A DNA stretch of 5,986 nucleotides from an uncultured Alphaproteobacteria bacterium (GTDB lineage Bacteria > Pseudomonadota > Alphaproteobacteria > Reyranellales > Reyranellaceae): NCBI GenBank assembly GCA_903929895.1, contig CAIYWM010000549.1:1-5986 (forward strand), read 5' to 3'. Position numbers and translations under genes: made by a program. Positions 5,866-5,986 of the stretch are shown here, piece by piece. How positions within the stretch are numbered: position 1 is the stretch's first letter; each line of letters opens with the position of its first letter. A model generated the notes under the pieces. It saw nothing but the letters and a program-made list of their open reading frames with translations, had not been told where the DNA came from and did no database searches.

Positions 5866-5986
5866 TCAGGCCGCGGCTGCATCCTTCCAGGGGGCGACCT
5901 CGAGCCAGGTGCTCTGGTAGGTCGCGCCTTCGCCCATGTCGGTGTAGCGGTCCGAGCAGAGCATGTTGATCGTGCCCGACACGGCC
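5866..5986 (-). CDS. C-terminal tail of a probable molybdopterin oxidoreductase, 5' part outside the window
   Basis: Read leftward from the right edge, a frame of 39 codons ends at TGA (5868-5866). The tail contains GTINMLCSDRYTDMGEGATY followed by QSTWLEVAPWK. A G-x-x-N-x-L stretch, an acidic D-x-G turn, an aromatic Y and a final V-x-V-like strand resemble the end of the molybdopterin-dinucleotide-binding domain that closes DMSO-reductase-family enzymes (formate dehydrogenase and nitrate reductase types). The rest of the enzyme, including its Fe-S and catalytic regions, would lie beyond 5986, so the reaction is unknown. The coding frame is likely real: codon use matches its neighbours and the stop falls just outside the inverted-repeat element. 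The family call rests on a short segment and is moderate. Confidence 0.6.
   Translation of the reverse strand, partial: AVSGTINMLCSDRYTDMGEGATYQSTWLEVAPWKDAAAA

Noticed and set aside
5412..5882. A 156-codon minus-strand frame covering the ABM gene and the palindromic element
   Set aside because: It crosses the hairpin element and the stop of the leftward gene, and its translation matches no family I recognise. The ABM gene has a strong ribosome site and clear family motifs.
1..5986. Prophage, transposon, integron, CRISPR or toxin-antitoxin signatures
   Set aside because: No integrase, transposase, spaced direct repeats or paired small toxin/antitoxin genes were seen, and base composition is even throughout.

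Overview
The window is a GC-rich, densely packed bacterial chromosome segment. GC-rich codon use runs evenly through all genes. A Bug-type periplasmic solute-binding protein, an Ada/Ogt alkylation-repair pair, a DUF2252 protein and a molybdopterin-type oxidoreductase tail together suggest a soil or freshwater proteobacterium. An alphaproteobacterium (Rhodospirillales, Reyranella-like or Bradyrhizobium-like) is the best guess, but no marker gene fixes the taxon. No rRNA, tRNA, CRISPR array, transposase or phage gene was seen.

Layout. Positions 1-726 (+) hold the C-terminal three quarters of a Bug/TctC-family substrate-binding protein, cut by the window edge. It converges, with a 21-base gap, on a leftward two-gene DNA-repair operon. 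The first gene of that operon is an Ada-like regulator (2311-1259, -). It carries the methyl-accepting zinc domain, an AraC-type helix-turn-helix and an AlkA N-terminal domain, but the helix-hairpin-helix glycosylase core is missing. Its stop overlaps by 8 bases the start of ogt (1266-748, -), the O6-methylguanine repair methyltransferase. Together they rebuild the functions of E. coli Ada as two polypeptides, with a leftover piece of AlkA.

A 94-base divergent spacer separates this operon from a rightward group: a 14-helix MFS transporter (2406-3827), a DUF2252 protein 27 bases further on (3855-5324), and, after a 78-base gap with two hairpins, a small antibiotic-biosynthesis-monooxygenase-fold protein (5403-5729). 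Next come a 114-base element made of nested inverted repeats (5741-5854) and the last 39 codons of a leftward gene (5866-5986), probably a molybdopterin oxidoreductase.

Most worth following up: (1) the DUF2252 protein carries what look like protein-kinase/APH-fold motifs in circularly permuted order, with the catalytic and metal-binding loops before the glycine loop and lysine; (2) the Ada-AlkA fusion has lost its glycosylase core in frame while keeping the outer ends of the domain; (3) the structured 114-base intergenic element resembles a small dispersed palindromic repeat. No wholly new multi-gene system is evident. The DUF2252 reading is the closest to undescribed biology.
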